64,000 bases of DNA from Hofstenia miamia (GCA_004352715.1 SCFE01000004.1:4144846-4208845), one strand, 5' to 3'; positions 34,882 through 47,481 are shown, numbered from the stretch's first letter. Notes: generated by a model from the letters alone, not told the origin. Numbers and translations: made by a program.

Positions 34882-35811
34882 TCACTAAATCTTAAACAGA
34901 AAAGAGTTTGAAAATAATAAATCCATTAAAACGCCAAGATATATCCACGAAATAACGGCGGGGTAATTTTCCATGCACATAAGCGTATTAATTAACATAC
35001 TTCGGAAAACAATAGGAAATATCAAAATGACTAAATATCAGCACAATAAATTATTGAAATTTACTAAGCCAGAGTTGCATTTTTGAGGTTCTGGTTTTCC
35101 TTGAAACAAAAGGTGATTAGTTAGCATATTTTCATTAATGAATTTCACGTGCCAATAAAAAAACGAAAGNNNNNNNNNNNNNNNNNNNNNNNNNNNNNNN
35201 NNNNNNNNNNATCGAAATTATGCTTCAATTTCTCCTATGTAAACTTGTTATTTTGAAGTGTACAATTTCACCAATAGGATTAATATTGAAATTTACATCC
35301 TATATGAATATTTAATTCTTAACGAAACATGTTCAAAATTCAATCAATATATGTATATAAATCCATCTTTGTATATGAAAGTAAGGACTAAATGTATTGA
35401 GAGCGAGTTGAGTTTATTTCCATAGTAACATGAGTGAGTTTCAACCACAATGAGGTAAGCACATCTTTTTGCAACCATTTTTTAAAATTTATTTTATTTA
35501 CTAAAACTATTAAAAATATCTTTACGGAGTATTTTTTTGAAAAAAACTCACTATTTGCAAAACTCTTATACAGAGTGCGGGATATATCTATGAAAAAGCA
35601 CAATAAATTAATGAACTTTACTAAGCCAGAGTTGCATTTTTGAGGTTCTGGTTTTCCTTGAAACAAAAGGTGATTAGTTAGCATATTTTCATTAATGAAT
35701 TTCACGTGCCAATAAAAAAACGAAAGACAACACAAACAATATTCAAATAACTCTATTTTACAAAAACTCGTTGAAGTGAAATGAAAATATTTATAAACAC
35801 TCATGCCATGC
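34882..35811. repeat. AGK/INTS14 intergenic region with gap and duplicated pieces
   Basis: A 41-N gap lies at 35170-35210. The 129 bases before it (35041-35169) recur with a few mismatches at 35599-35725, and the 388 bases after it (35211-35598) recur at 36678-37064 inside an INTS14 intron. The mismatches suggest two alleles or a locally misordered contig. Confidence 0.75.
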
Positions 35812-36153
35812 TTACGAAATATCATTTGCTGTTGATTTAAAAGTCTCGATTGCTTGGGTGATAAAAGCTGATGCAGACTGTGATGCAGCTGATAGCAATT
35901 CGCGCTCTAGTATTTTGGACAAGGCAAGCAAAAGATGATCAAAGCTTAAAATTCTGGCAGCAGTATCAATTCGCTGAACTTCTTTTAAAAAGGCTTCTTT
36001 CTTTTCTGGAAGTTTCCTAACACAACGAAGCAACTTGCTAACATCAGCCTAAAATACACAATATCAAACACACATTAGCATTAAATGAGGAATACGCTTA
36101 ATTGGGCTACTGGATAAATGTGAAATTGTCTATTTAATGGAGTTTTTAGCATC

Positions 36154-36186
<33 letters not shown>

Positions 36187-39100
36187 GCCGCTGTAGACTA
36201 TGAAACATTTTCCTATCGATGTATAGTATACAGCAACAGTCATATATGCCATCTTTAGATAAACTTCAATTTGCATAGTTGTTCATTTTTTGCATGCATA
36301 TTTAGACACTTAAAATGCACATGACATTGCTCACTGGAAGATTTCCGATTCGAAAATATTCTTTTTAACTACAATGTCTATCTACATATATACACGTCAG
36401 GTAAAAAAGAACCTGTAGTCCTTGATCATATAACCAAACAATGGGAAGTGATTTGTAACTTTTAGCGGCTCCTCTCGACATTACAGGGAAAGTACCAGTA
36501 GGAACATCATCATTACAAACTGGATTTAGTTTTGTCATGTCCCCAAGCCACGGCACACATTCACGACCCTTCGGAAGAACGCATAGGACAAGATTACTTT
36601 TCCTTTTCCCACCTTCCCCTAAAATTACACTCAGATCATTTTCTAAAAGCACTTCAAATGGATTAAATGAATATAGCATCGAAATTATGCTTCAATTTCT
36701 CCTATGTAAACTTGTTATTTTGAAGTGTACAATTTCACCAATAGGATTAATATTGAAATTTACATCCTATATGAATATTTAATTCTTAACGAAACATGTT
36801 CAAAATTCAATCAATATATGTATATAAATCCATCTTTGTATATGAAAGTAAGGACTAAATGTATTGAGAGCGAGTTGAGTTTATTTCCATAGTAAAATGA
36901 GTGAGTTTCAACCACAATGAGGTAATCACATCTTTTTGCAACCATTTTTTAAAATTTATTTTATTTACTAAAACTATTAAAAATATCTTTACGGAGTATT
37001 TTTTTGAAAAAAACTCACTATTTGCAAAACTCTTATACAGAGTGCGGGATATATCTATGAAAAAATAATTTTCGAAATTGTCTAAACTAACAAAAAATAT
37101 CGAAATTGTCTAAACTAACAAAAAATATCACATTGTATAACATTAAAAATATGATTTATGCTTTATATATGTTAGTAATATTGCAAAGTATGTACAATCA
37201 TAAAGATGCAAGTACCTAGTAATACACTAATTACAATTAATTACAGCTTCATACTACATTGGCATTAGCGTTACATTTTGTGGCTCACTATTTTAATATA
37301 ATTATTGAGATCAAATATTCTACACATTCAGTAGTACACACTCCTACTTAGGCTTCTATACTAAAGATTAACCAAATTTTATTGGTTCACCACAATGACT
37401 TATTTTGAATTGCAATCAACTGATGTTTATTGAAATATGCACATATAATTCTCAGAATACAAGCCTAGCCCAAACTTAACCCAGGCTAGGGCCGGTTCAT
37501 TACCAAAAGGTGTTAATATATATTTAACATACAATTTTGTTTTCATAAAAAGCATTACTTAAATACGGAATAAAATATTAAACTCAGGGATGGCAATAAA
37601 TAGGTAGCGGGCAATGAGGTATCCGATCTACACACAAACCTATTAAGAACTTGGAAAATATTTATAAAGGGCATTTAAAATCCTTAATTTCCACTTTTAA
37701 TATCAATTAGTAATCACGAATTTTTGAATCAGATTTATAACTTTGCAAATTGGTTTGGAGTTGCTGTATACTTGATTATCCAACTATAACATGGTTCAAA
37801 ATACATAGCAAGAAGAAGAATTTATTGATACCAGAAAATATGTAATATTTGCATGCGGAATTAGCTTAGTTCTAGAAATCAGTGAATTTGTGTGTTTGGT
37901 AATTTCAAAATATAGAAACTGCATAAGCAAAATAAAGTGAAAGAAAAAAATTTCAATTGTGTATCATACTTCTTTCATTTTTCAAAATCAATAAGAAAGT
38001 TTTGAACAAGTTTGCTAAAAATCAAATTTATTGTTCTTAGTAAGATGTTCAGTGATCCTGGATTCAAAATGCCTTTTGGTTTCTCTGATGTAAGAATGAT
38101 TGCATTCCACACATTGGTAGTTATCAGATGTTTTCTTTTGATGCTAGTATTGGAACGATCCACATAAACTCATATGGAAATTCGTGTCAAAGCATGGATT
38201 TCAAATATAGTATGTAACTAAGGAATAACCGATTATCGGAAGCCCATATATTGGAAATAGCCTTACATTAAAGAAGGAAACGAATTTTGAAAATCAAAGA
38301 TTAAAATCATAAATAAAAAACTTGAAGTAACTAATTTAAAAATTAGAATCTTTTCATAAGAGTTTATACATTTTAAACTCTGTTACCGATTGTATCTGAC
38401 AGAGCAAGTCGAGTACTTTGCTATTTAGGAAAATACCCATTTTCCAGAGTCAATTAATTGATTAACAAAAAAATAGAATATGACAGAAATATGTATTTTC
38501 GGACTAGGCATTGTTTTGTTTTTATTTTTGACCCATCTTCAGCTGCATTGTTCTTATAAAAAGTGTAATAAAGTAGAATAAATTTATAACATTGGCAATC
38601 ATAACATAATGCTACAAAAGATTTAGTTTAATAAAAAAAATAAATTAATTACCACTTGTTTTTTCCGACGATGTTACAACGAATCCATACCAGTCCTCAA
38701 AAGTTTTATTAGTTTCTGCACAGTCCAGTTTCACAAGAGCTGCGAGGGGATTTCCATCTTTGGATTGTGTTACAAGAGCTCCATGAAGCAAAGCGCAAAA
38801 CGACGGTGTACGAAGGTGATCCTCTCCTTTACAACACTTAATACTTCCAAAGTTTACATTACTAATTAATAAAATAATCACACAATTATAGTGGGGAGAT
38901 TTTGTAATAAGATCATTAGAAAGTCAAAATTCAAATTGGAAAGCAAAGCATAGACACGTACATCAATACCTCAAAGCAAAATTTAGTACAAGTTGAATAA
39001 AAACAAAACCATTCCACACGATTTCAGGCCTAAATTATAACTTTGAATTTTAACCTCGCTTGTGAAAAGACTTGTAATCCCATACAATTCATTTATTAAC

Positions 39101-40731
39101 TACATGATTAAAAATTATTACAATGGTTTTTAAGTAAGGATGAAATACTAAGCAAAACCTTGATTCTGTGAATTCGTAGCAGCAATTATCATATGCTTAG
39201 ATGCGATACCGGGCATCGCTAAAGATGAATGATCCAAGAAACCAACTATTTTGATTTTAAGGGAAACTACTTTAAGTAATAGAGGTATGATGATGACGTC
39301 AGACGACAGATTTCCAAAAGAAAGTTGGCCGCCAAGCGGAGTTAAAACGCTTTTCGCCACATCGTCAAATAACGCAGTTATATCGCGATCTAATGAAAAT
39401 ATTCATAATTAGCAAATAACTATTAAAACAAGTCAAATTAACAAAATTGAAATTGGTCAAACAAACCTTGACAAACACTGGCTGGCTGCCAAACGCGACC
39501 TCTACCACCATTTCTAGCAACTAAATTTGCTAAAAGTGGGGATGGCGAAGGGTTTAAACAAACAAAATGCAGAGAACAAGGAAATGGAAATGGAAACTGA
39601 ACATTGGAGTCAGGCCCTTGTAATTCCTGCAGATATATACCATCACCGACAACAATAATCTAAACAGTAAATATTTTTTAAACATTCATTCCGAACTATA
39701 ACAACAAATGTTTCTAAAATTTTGTATAATTTATTGCAGCAATATTTTCCGTTGGCTAAATAAAACGCAAAAAATTAGTAGTGATTTTCTTAAAAAAATA
39801 ATTCGCATATAATTTATTTAGTGGATTCAGAGAGAACAAAAACAATCGATGGAAAATATTAGCAAATAGGTAGAAAAAGATGAATGTTTACAATGGTCCA
39901 AATAAAGATAATCCTTTTGATAGAATACATCTGATTAAAGTAGATTTGATCCATTATATTACTCGTGGTAGTTGGCGTTGCTACTAAGTCACGAGAACAC
40001 ACAAAATGTTGTGCTTAAAGAATAATCATATTGTTTGTATGAATACTACTGTTCAGTCTTTTTTGAAACAGGACAATCGGATTTATTTCTAAACAATAAT
40101 TTGTTTATTTTCAGAATGAATTTAAATGATATCTTGGATTAAGAAGTCAAAGTTGAGGTTTACATTATTTCAAGTGACAACGTTCAACTAAAATGAAAAT
40201 TCTGGTGTAGAAGGGGAATAAAATATTGATCAGATATATTATTAGTTTCAGTCAATGAACTTAATGATAATGCCGGATGTGCTAAATTAACACATGGCAG
40301 ATATTTATGATCAAATGATAAATTTTCATTATTTTCTAAAAGACGCAATTTTATGATAGAAACAAAACCTGAACAAAAGTCGAGCAGTTGAACTCTTCAA
40401 GAACAACTTGCTGTGCACCTTGTAATCCAGCATAAATAAACGATTTGTCGAATTGCTCCTTTACGTTTCCCAAAGCAGTGATAACTTCATCATAATTACG
40501 AGTAAAAGGGGACTTTATTTCCCATAAACTAGCAAAGGTCAAAAGAGCGACTCTGTCACAACGAGATTCTTTTTTTACAAAATTGATTAAAGAATTAATT
40601 CCTTTTACAGCCAGTTTAATGGCTGGCGTTGTCTTTACCAAAGGCAGCATCATTGATAACGATATATCAAGAAGAATTACGACGGGCATTGCACTTAATA
40701 ATGATATATCAAGAAGAATTACGACGGGCAT
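35812..40731 (-). CDS. INTS14: INTS14 (VWA9): Integrator complex subunit 14
   Basis: INTS14 pairs with INTS10 in a module of the nuclear Integrator complex, which cleaves snRNA and nascent Pol II transcripts. Exons (minus): 40731-40369 (VWA domain with MIDAS residues DISLSM; LLTFASLWEIKSPFTRNYDE), 39659-39467 (VVGDGIYLQ; FPFPFPCSLHFVCLNPSPS), 39389-39149 (KIVGFLDHSSLA), 38861-38653 (PSFCALLHGALV), 36618-36413 (KRKSNLVLCVLPKG; PWLGDM) and 36048-35812 (VRKLPEKKEAFLKEVQRID; C-terminal helical region). All intron phases agree and give 482 residues; the human protein has 518. A 42-bp tandem repeat duplicates the start, so translation may begin at 40731 or 40689. The last codons may instead splice at GTAAGC near 35812. 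Confidence 0.92.
36159..36186. repeat. (TA)n microsatellite
   Basis: An uninterrupted TA dinucleotide run of about 28 bases in the last INTS14 intron. Confidence 0.95.
36678..37064. repeat. INTS14 intron segment duplicated at 35211-35598
   Basis: This is nearly identical to 35211-35598, which follows the 41-N gap. The copy here is continuous with the true INTS14 exon 5, so this is likely the native location. Confidence 0.8.
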
Positions 40732-40740
40732 TGCACTTTA
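40660..40740 (-). repeat. 42-bp tandem duplication over the INTS14 start
   Basis: The word GATATATCAAGAAGAATTAC occurs twice, 42 bases apart, and each copy is followed by the reverse complement of an ATG (ATGs at 40731 and 40689). The unit length keeps frame and would add 14 residues (MPVVILLDISLLSA) before the normal N-terminus. Confidence 0.9.
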
Positions 40741-41104
40741 CTAATTAAATAAAATTGAAAAAAACTAAAACATCTACAAAAGAAAATAATTACTGAAAAC
40801 GTATTAAATGTATTAGAATTGTAGTAATATGTAAAATTCATCCATCATCTAATGATTACAATAACATAGAAAAAATAAGAAGCTGACTGCAAAAATGAAA
40901 GAACGCACAACAAAATGTGTTTACATATATTAGTGTACGAAATGGCTACCCTATAATAATATAAATTTACTAAGATTTCGAAAGCAAAGATCTACACACT
41001 GCTTAGGTTTAGAAGGAAGTATAGTGGCAAATATCTCTATTAAATATGGAATTAGGAATTTTGATTTGATTCCTGAGATTAACATAAATATAATGCACAG
41101 CGTT
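40741..41104. other. INTS14 5' flank, nothing recognised
   Basis: AT-rich sequence upstream of INTS14. No core-promoter motif can be supported. Confidence 0.35.
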
Positions 41105-42840
41105 GGAAAAGGGACGGAATATAAAGCGGACAAGACGAGCCCATGATGAAAATTTTTAGCCAAAACGGGTCCGGGACGATATTTTCCAAAACAGTAAGGT
41201 AGATGACAACATAAAAATAACAAAATGATTCTTGATATTTCTGATTGGATTATCATACATACTTATTCTCATCTAATGTACTACAAAGAATAGCAAATCG
41301 CAGCGTTAAAGCATCCAATCTGGAACATGATTATTTTCAAAATACGGAACGAGATTTGTGGGATAAGGTACTGGACCGGGCCCGTGATAAGCACCAACGG
41401 GACGGGCCCAGGACAAGTGTAGACAAGCCCGGTACGGGACCGGGATGGAAATTCCGCCCCGTTTACAACTCTGATACTGAGAATCAAAGAATTATTGAAA
41501 AACAAAAGTCTCTTAAGATTTAGTATATTATTCTAAAATACTATCAAACGATATTATTACTAAAGGTAGTAGGAATGACAATTTCTAAAATAGTTTTCGA
41601 ACATACATTATACTGTATGATTTTTATGAAATTTTTTATTTATATTTATGCATAGAAATTTACTTTACTCTCGTAGTCACAATTTTAAGCAAATCATTAA
41701 ATTCCATGAATGTCAACAATTTATTGTAGAAAATTTTCAGAATGCAGAAGCTTTACTATGCTACAACAAACAATTAAACGCATATTTCAAAAAAATTAAC
41801 ACGTACAGTACACCTACTAAATATCTAAACATGTAACATATAACACGAAGAAATGAATCAAAAGTAGTTAATTGTCGCTGAAAAGTGGAAAATCTAGAAC
41901 AAATCTAAATTTCTAAGCTGAACTTAGTTTAAACAAAACATTTACATTTAAGTGATTGAATGTACAGTCATGAACAGAAGTTTGAAAGGGAAAAGGGACG
42001 GAATATAAGGCGGACAAATTTTTAGCCAAAACGGGTCCGGGACGATATTTTCCAAAAACAGTAAGGTAGATGACAACATAAAAATAACAAAATGATTCTT
42101 GATATTTCTGATTGGATTATCATACATACTTATTCTCATCTAATGTACTACAAAGAATAGCAAATCGCAGCGTTAAAGCATCCAATCTGGAAATTGATTA
42201 TTTTCAAAATACGGAACGAGATTTGTGGGATAAGGTACTGGACCGGGCCCGTGATAAGCACCAACGGGACGGGCCCAGGACAAGTGTAGACAAGCCCGGT
42301 ACGGGACCGGGATGGAAATTCCGCCCCGTTTACAACTCTGATACTGAGAATCAAAGAATTTATTGAAAAACAAACGTCTCTTAAGATTTAGTATATTATT
42401 CTAAAATACTTTCAAACGATATTATTACTAAAGGTAGTAGGAATGACAATTTCTAAAATAGTTTTCGAACATACAGTATACTGTATGCTTTTTATGAAAT
42501 TTTTTATTTATATTTATGCATAGAAATTTACTTTACTCTCGTAGTCACAATTTTAAGCAAATCATTAAATTCCATGAATGTCAACAATTTATAGTAGAAA
42601 ATTTTCAGAATGCAGAAGCTACAACAAACAATTAAACGCATATTTCAAAAAAATAACACGTACAGTACACATAAATATCTAAACATGTAACATATAACAC
42701 GAAGAAATGAATCAAAAGTAGTTAATTGTCGCTAAAAAGTCGAAAATCTAGAACAAATCTAAATTTCTAAGCCGAACTTAGTTCAAATAAAACATTTACA
42801 TTTAAGTGATTGAATGTACAGTCATGAACAGAAGTTTGAA
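41105..42840. repeat. Tandem duplication of about 0.87 kb with GC-rich palindromic core
   Basis: Units 41105-41988 and 41989-42838 are over 90 percent alike by eye, differing by a 20-base deletion and scattered substitutions. Each contains a GC-rich patch unlike its surroundings, with the words GGACCGGGCCCGTGATAAGC and, just after, ACGGGACGGGCCCAGG, which pair as a hairpin. GGGACGGAATATAAAGCGG at the left of the patch resembles the reverse of its right side, so the patch may be a small transposon carried in the duplicated unit. The open frames inside the units are probably not genes. Confidence 0.8.
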
Positions 42841-43121
42841 ACACCATTCATCAGAGAATATTTTGGTGATGAGTTTTCTCCAGTACACTGATAAATTCTG
42901 TCAATATTTTATGATTTTACTGATTGGATGCATCCGTTGAAATCCACTTGAATTAATAATAATTGTATTTCAATAAGCCAATTGCTATTTATGCAAATTT
43001 TCAACAAGCTGTAGTTCATAGTTTTAGAAATACTGATGTGCAAAATTAGAAGAAATCCCATTATATTGGCAAAATCTATACTAAAATGTAAACTAGTTAA
43101 CCAAAAAAGCAGAATTGCCAT

Positions 43122-44979
43122 GGTTGTTTGACAAATCTATACACCTACAATAATGGACCCGATTTTGTTGTCATTCTATAAACTTTTTCGCATTAGGTGT
43201 TACCATGCTTTGAATGTGCTTATAATATTAAATGGTTAATTAAGGAGTGTCATGCTATAATTGTGAATAAAAATCATTTTATCAATGTATGATGATCACA
43301 TTTATTACTTGTTTCGTTCCTAAATTATTAAAAACACAACTTATGGTTTGTTTAAAGTTTATTCATTTATTAAATATCTAATAAAGCCTATTGAAATCCA
43401 CGTGCATAGCACGGGCATTTTTCCTAGTGTTTGATAACATTCATAAACCACACCATGTTTGCGAACCAATTAAAATTTATTACTTGCTTAATCGGAGGTT
43501 TGATGGTTGGACAATAGCATTTGCAGTTCAGGTAAAAAATTCTGCGACATCATTTTGCGTCCAAATCCAAAATCGGCTTCAAACGTATAACCAATAAATG
43601 CTACTTAGTACTAGTAGACTTTTTTATTATTTCTCAATATAGTGTATTTATACACCGAACGAGGAATACTACATGAGTAATAGGTCGGTTTTTGTTAGGT
43701 AATTAACCGATAAAACAACTAAATAAAAGCTGAGATTTGAGACTAATACCGAGAAATATTTAACAAACGAGATTTGAAACCAACTTAGTCAAGATCTTGA
43801 AAATAGTGATTGCAGCTATTTGAATGATAGTGCGTGCAGAACCATCTTCCAATGCTACAACTACTCATTAATCACAACCTTTATTAAAGTAAAATTATTT
43901 AAATACATATATATGTGATCTCCCTGCTGGTTCATCGTGTGAAGAAACATCGCACCCTTCCCTCGTTTTTTAATCGTAGTTGTGCTTTTGCCAATTTCCT
44001 CCTGACTCTCAATCCTCCAAATNTGTCTGATAGGTTGTTTGACAAATCTATACACCTACAATAATGGACCCGATTTTGCTGAGATTCTATACACTCTTTC
44101 GCATTAGGTGTTACCATGCTTTGAATGTGCTTATAATATTAAATGGTTAATTAAGGAGTGTCATGCTATAATTGTGAATAAAAATAATTTTATCAATGTA
44201 TGATGATCACATTTATTACTTGTTTCGTTCCTAAATTATTAAAAACACAACTTATGGTTTGTTTAAAGTTTATTCATTTATTAAATATCTAATAAAGCCT
44301 ACTGAAATCCACGTGCATAGCACGGGCATTTTTCCTAGTGTTTGATAACATTCATAAACCACACCATGTTTGCGAACCAATTAAAATTTATTACTTGCTT
44401 AATGGGAGGTTTGATGGTTGGACAATAGCATTTGCAGTTCAGGTAAAAAATTCTGCGACATTATTTTGCGTCCAAATCCAAAATCGGCTTCAAACGTATA
44501 ACCAATAAATGCTACTTAGTACTAGTAGACTTTTTTATTATTTCTCAATATAGTGTAATTATACACCGAACGAGGAATACTACATGAGTAATAGGTCGGA
44601 TTTTGTTAGGTAATTAACCGATAAAACAACTAAGTAATAGCTGAGATTTGTTAGGTAATTAACCGATAAAACAACTAAATAAAAGCTGAGATTTGAGACT
44701 AATACCGAGAAATATTTAACAAACGAGATTTGAAACCAACTTAGTCAAGATCTTGAAAATAGTGATTGCAGCTATTTGAATGATAGTGCGTGCAGAACCA
44801 TCTTCCAATGCTACAACTACTCATTAATCACAACTTTTATTAAAGTAAAATTATTTAAATACATATATATGTGATCTCCCTGTTGGTTCATCGTGTGAAG
44901 AAACATCGCACCCTTCCCTCGTTTTTTAATCGTAGTTGTGCTTTTGCCAATTCCCTCCTGACTCTCAATCCTCCAAATG
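43122..44979. repeat. Direct duplication of about 0.9 kb across the N at 44023
   Basis: The segment 43122-44022 recurs at 44033-44979 with scattered mismatches and one extra internal repeat of about 43 bases near 44640. Both copies end in the same LINE tail. The single N between them points to an unmerged pair of alleles or contigs. Confidence 0.8.
43398..43427 (+). mobile_element. Helitron-like 3' terminus
   Basis: The sequence CACGTGCATAGCACGGGCAT forms a short hairpin (CGTGC/GCACG, 3-base loop) followed 12 bases later by CTAG and then T, the layout of Helitron 3' ends (hairpin, CTRR, insertion before T). It recurs at 44309-44338 in the duplicate. No RepHel gene and no 5' TC end were identified. 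Confidence 0.4.
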
Positions 44980-45160
44980 GTATGGACTTTTCCCTGGCCT
45001 CCAAGCTTCAACAATTTATAATGTCTTTTCTCATTGCTGATCGTTTTTCTCGCTTTGTTTACGTATCCATCTGCGCCGACTTCATCTCCCGTGACTGTCC
45101 TCATTGCCGTAAAACTGGATTTTTATTCTTTGATAATGTTTTACCCTCACCGGCCTAATA
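44872..45160 (+). mobile_element. LINE 3' fragment related to copies A and B
   Basis: The 95-residue frame contains VKKHRTLPSFFNRSCAFANS, the same C-terminal block as in the LINE in the AGK intron (PKKHRTLHSFINRACTAANY), then LTLNPPNGMDFSLASKLQQF. A shorter copy lies at 43918-44022 before the N. Confidence 0.7.
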
Positions 45161-45340
45161 ATTATTAAAATTATTATGATTAAGTTGAATTTGGGAAAAA
45201 AACAACGCAAAACGGTCGCATTACTGGATTTGAGTAATTCAACGAATTTTCACATTCTGAAAAACAAATTATTGTAACAACGATCTGGGTAAATGCTGTA
45301 AAATTTATTATGAGTTTTTATAGTCAACAGCGAGTCTGAA

Positions 45341-45990
45341 TTGATGGTGTATTTTCTAGCTATATTAATGGCCAAGAAGTACCACAGGGTACATTGTTGG
45401 GTCCGATTCTTTTTGCACTATGTAAATGATTTATCACTATATACTAAAGATTCTATTGTATATCAATATATTGATAATACTTATCTTATAAATGCAGGAA
45501 AGAACGCAATTATATCTGCGAAATTCTTACAAAAAGATGTTGAATTTCTAATGAATTATTTTAGTCTCAATAAATTAAAAATTAATGCAGATAAAGTTCA
45601 GTATATAATATTTCATCACAGGGAGCTTGCCGAAACTTCTGAAAAGGCGACTCCAAAAATTAATGATACTTCTATACAACAAACAAATTCCGTAATATAT
45701 TTAGGAGTTAAATTAGATAAGCATCGAACGTATTACCAATTTTTTAAATTCTAAAATTCGAAAGATGGCTAATGAAGTAAAAATGCTGTATCATATTCGA
45801 AATATTGGGAACATTTGCCATAAAGAGTTAATAAATGGATTTATCTTTAGCAAAATTCAATATTGCAGTTTTATATTTTATAATCTAACAGCAAAACAAG
45901 ATTTCATTAAGGAAATGTACAATTGGACTGTACGAACTTCAAATTTCATCCCAAAGCAAAAGTTCGGAAACCTAAATAGGTATGAGTGAG
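45341..45990 (+). mobile_element. LINE reverse-transcriptase fragment, degenerate catalytic site
   Basis: Two frames (45341-45754 and 45765-45989) match the palm and thumb of a non-LTR RT: VNDLSLYTKDSIVYQYIDNT, where the usual YADD is YIDN, then NKLKINADKVQYIIFH and VIYLGVKLDKH, then VKMLYHIRNIGNICHKELIN and KIQYCSFIFYN. The loss of an aspartate in the YxDD box and the frame break show it is dead. Confidence 0.7.
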
Positions 45991-45999
45991 AAAATCAAT

Positions 46000-46520
46000 T
46001 AGATTCTTATTCCTGTAGAAGTACTGTAATTTACCATTTTTAGACAATATCCATTCCATAAACTAGAAACTTTTTTGGATTCACATTGAATACAGAAGTT
46101 TGCATTAATAATATTAATAATATTATTTTCGTTTATAGCAATATCTAGTTCAAGCTTTTTATGCTCAATAAAATGAGACAACAGAACTTAGTTGGGATTG
46201 TAGCAGAAGAAAATTCTATCCATAGACTTTCGAAAAATGTTGAAATAAGATTGATCGGCGTTATAACATTTGTTATCGCAATCCGAGAGCCAAGTTTCAT
46301 TTAATGCAAATATGGTATTTTTCCCAATGCGAAATAGTTTTCATTAGCTGAAAAAAGCAATTTTATAATCATATTCACATGCTTTGATTTTTGTCAGTTT
46401 ATCCTCCGTAAAAGCAGGTCCGGGATTACATTTTATATCTCCAAAAATTACAAGTATTATATTAATGAGATTTCTGAATGTTTAAAAAATGAACAAAATC
46501 AAATTACATTTAGTGGTTTT
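46000..46520 (-). mobile_element. LINE 5' fragment: 2A-like motif and endonuclease
   Basis: On the minus strand LVIFGDIKCNPGP near 46430-46465 resembles the 2A-like (D-V/I-E-x-N-P-G-P) motif found at the start of some CR1/L2-type LINE proteins. Below it, IFALNETWLSDCDNKCYNAD (46260-46320) is the conserved NETWL segment of the apurinic-type endonuclease, followed by the frame at 45999-46181. Frameshifts separate the pieces. It lies head to head with the RT fragment at 45341-45990, so the two are separate insertions or a rearranged element. Confidence 0.65.
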
Positions 46521-47453
46521 GATCAATAAATGGAGGTTTTTGTTTGAAATAATGTGCTTCCTGCAATGATAATTAACTGAATCTTTAGTTGGGGCTATTA
46601 AATGTGAATACTTGTAGTGTGCAAATAATATTAAGTACAAAATAGATCAAAGAAACCTCATTTAAGATCGATTAAGAAACTTGTAGAGCACATGCTGAAT
46701 GATTAGCTGAAGATCATTTTCAGAAAAATACGGAGTGAGGAGCAGTTTGAGAATAGAAATATTGCAACAAAAATGAACATTTAATGAAATAAAGAAATAA
46801 CCAATTTTAACAAAAGGTAAAATATACATATAAGTTGCTCATTCACACCTGAGTTAAGTTCCTTGTTTTACATATCAAAAGTTTTACCTGCTTTTTTTAG
46901 CAGTTTGGAATAGAGGACGAGTTAACGATAAATGAGCATTTTGGTTTTTTCGTACCGCCATAAGTCGAAAAGCTTATATTCTAGACAGGAATACATATAA
47001 GGGCGTATGCACGAAATGGTTCATGTTATTTTCAATGACATGTTTTACTGGCAAAAAAGCATATTTTCATATTCGTCTTTATATAATTTAAGTAATTCAC
47101 AAACCCACTTTTGTGCTTCATCATTAAATAAGCTAACTATATCGGATGACCTGCAGTTTCCTTTTACGTATGCTTATTTGAGAGATTTGCAAAATTGCAA
47201 ACATTCTAAATTTCGCGAGAATTCCAATAATAACCTGTCATCATTAATACCTAAATGCCCACTAGTAGCTTGCATTGAACAACGGAGTATTTCTCTTATA
47301 TTTTATATTTATATTTTTTATAATTAAAGAATAAACATTAATCTATATATACTGCACAGGTGATTTCCGAATTGTACAACTGACCCATGCTCACAACGTC
47401 CAAAATTAACTTATTTTGCTAAAAAAATTTTTTGATTTAATTAATTTTAATGT
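46521..47453. other. Intergenic stretch, one unrecognised ORF
   Basis: A 106-codon plus-strand frame at 47007-47327 (MHEMVHVIFNDMFYWQKSIF) has no recognisable family and may be transposon debris. Nothing else is supported. Confidence 0.3.
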
Positions 47454-47481
47454 AATAATAATAATAATAATAATAATAATA
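47454..47481. repeat. (ATA)n microsatellite
   Basis: About nine ATA triplets directly upstream of the R2-like LINE fragment. Confidence 0.95.

Noticed and set aside
37975-38163. 62-codon minus-strand frame in the INTS14 intron (TTNVWNAIILTSEKPKG)
   Set aside because: Looks transposon-like, but I could not assign it to a family with confidence.
41245-42366. Two similar 84-92-codon frames in the tandem units
   Set aside because: They read through the GC-rich transposon-like patch, and the opposite strand is equally open, so coding is unlikely.
47007-47327. 106-codon ORF in a transposon-rich region
   Set aside because: No conserved blocks; reported only as an unrecognised ORF.
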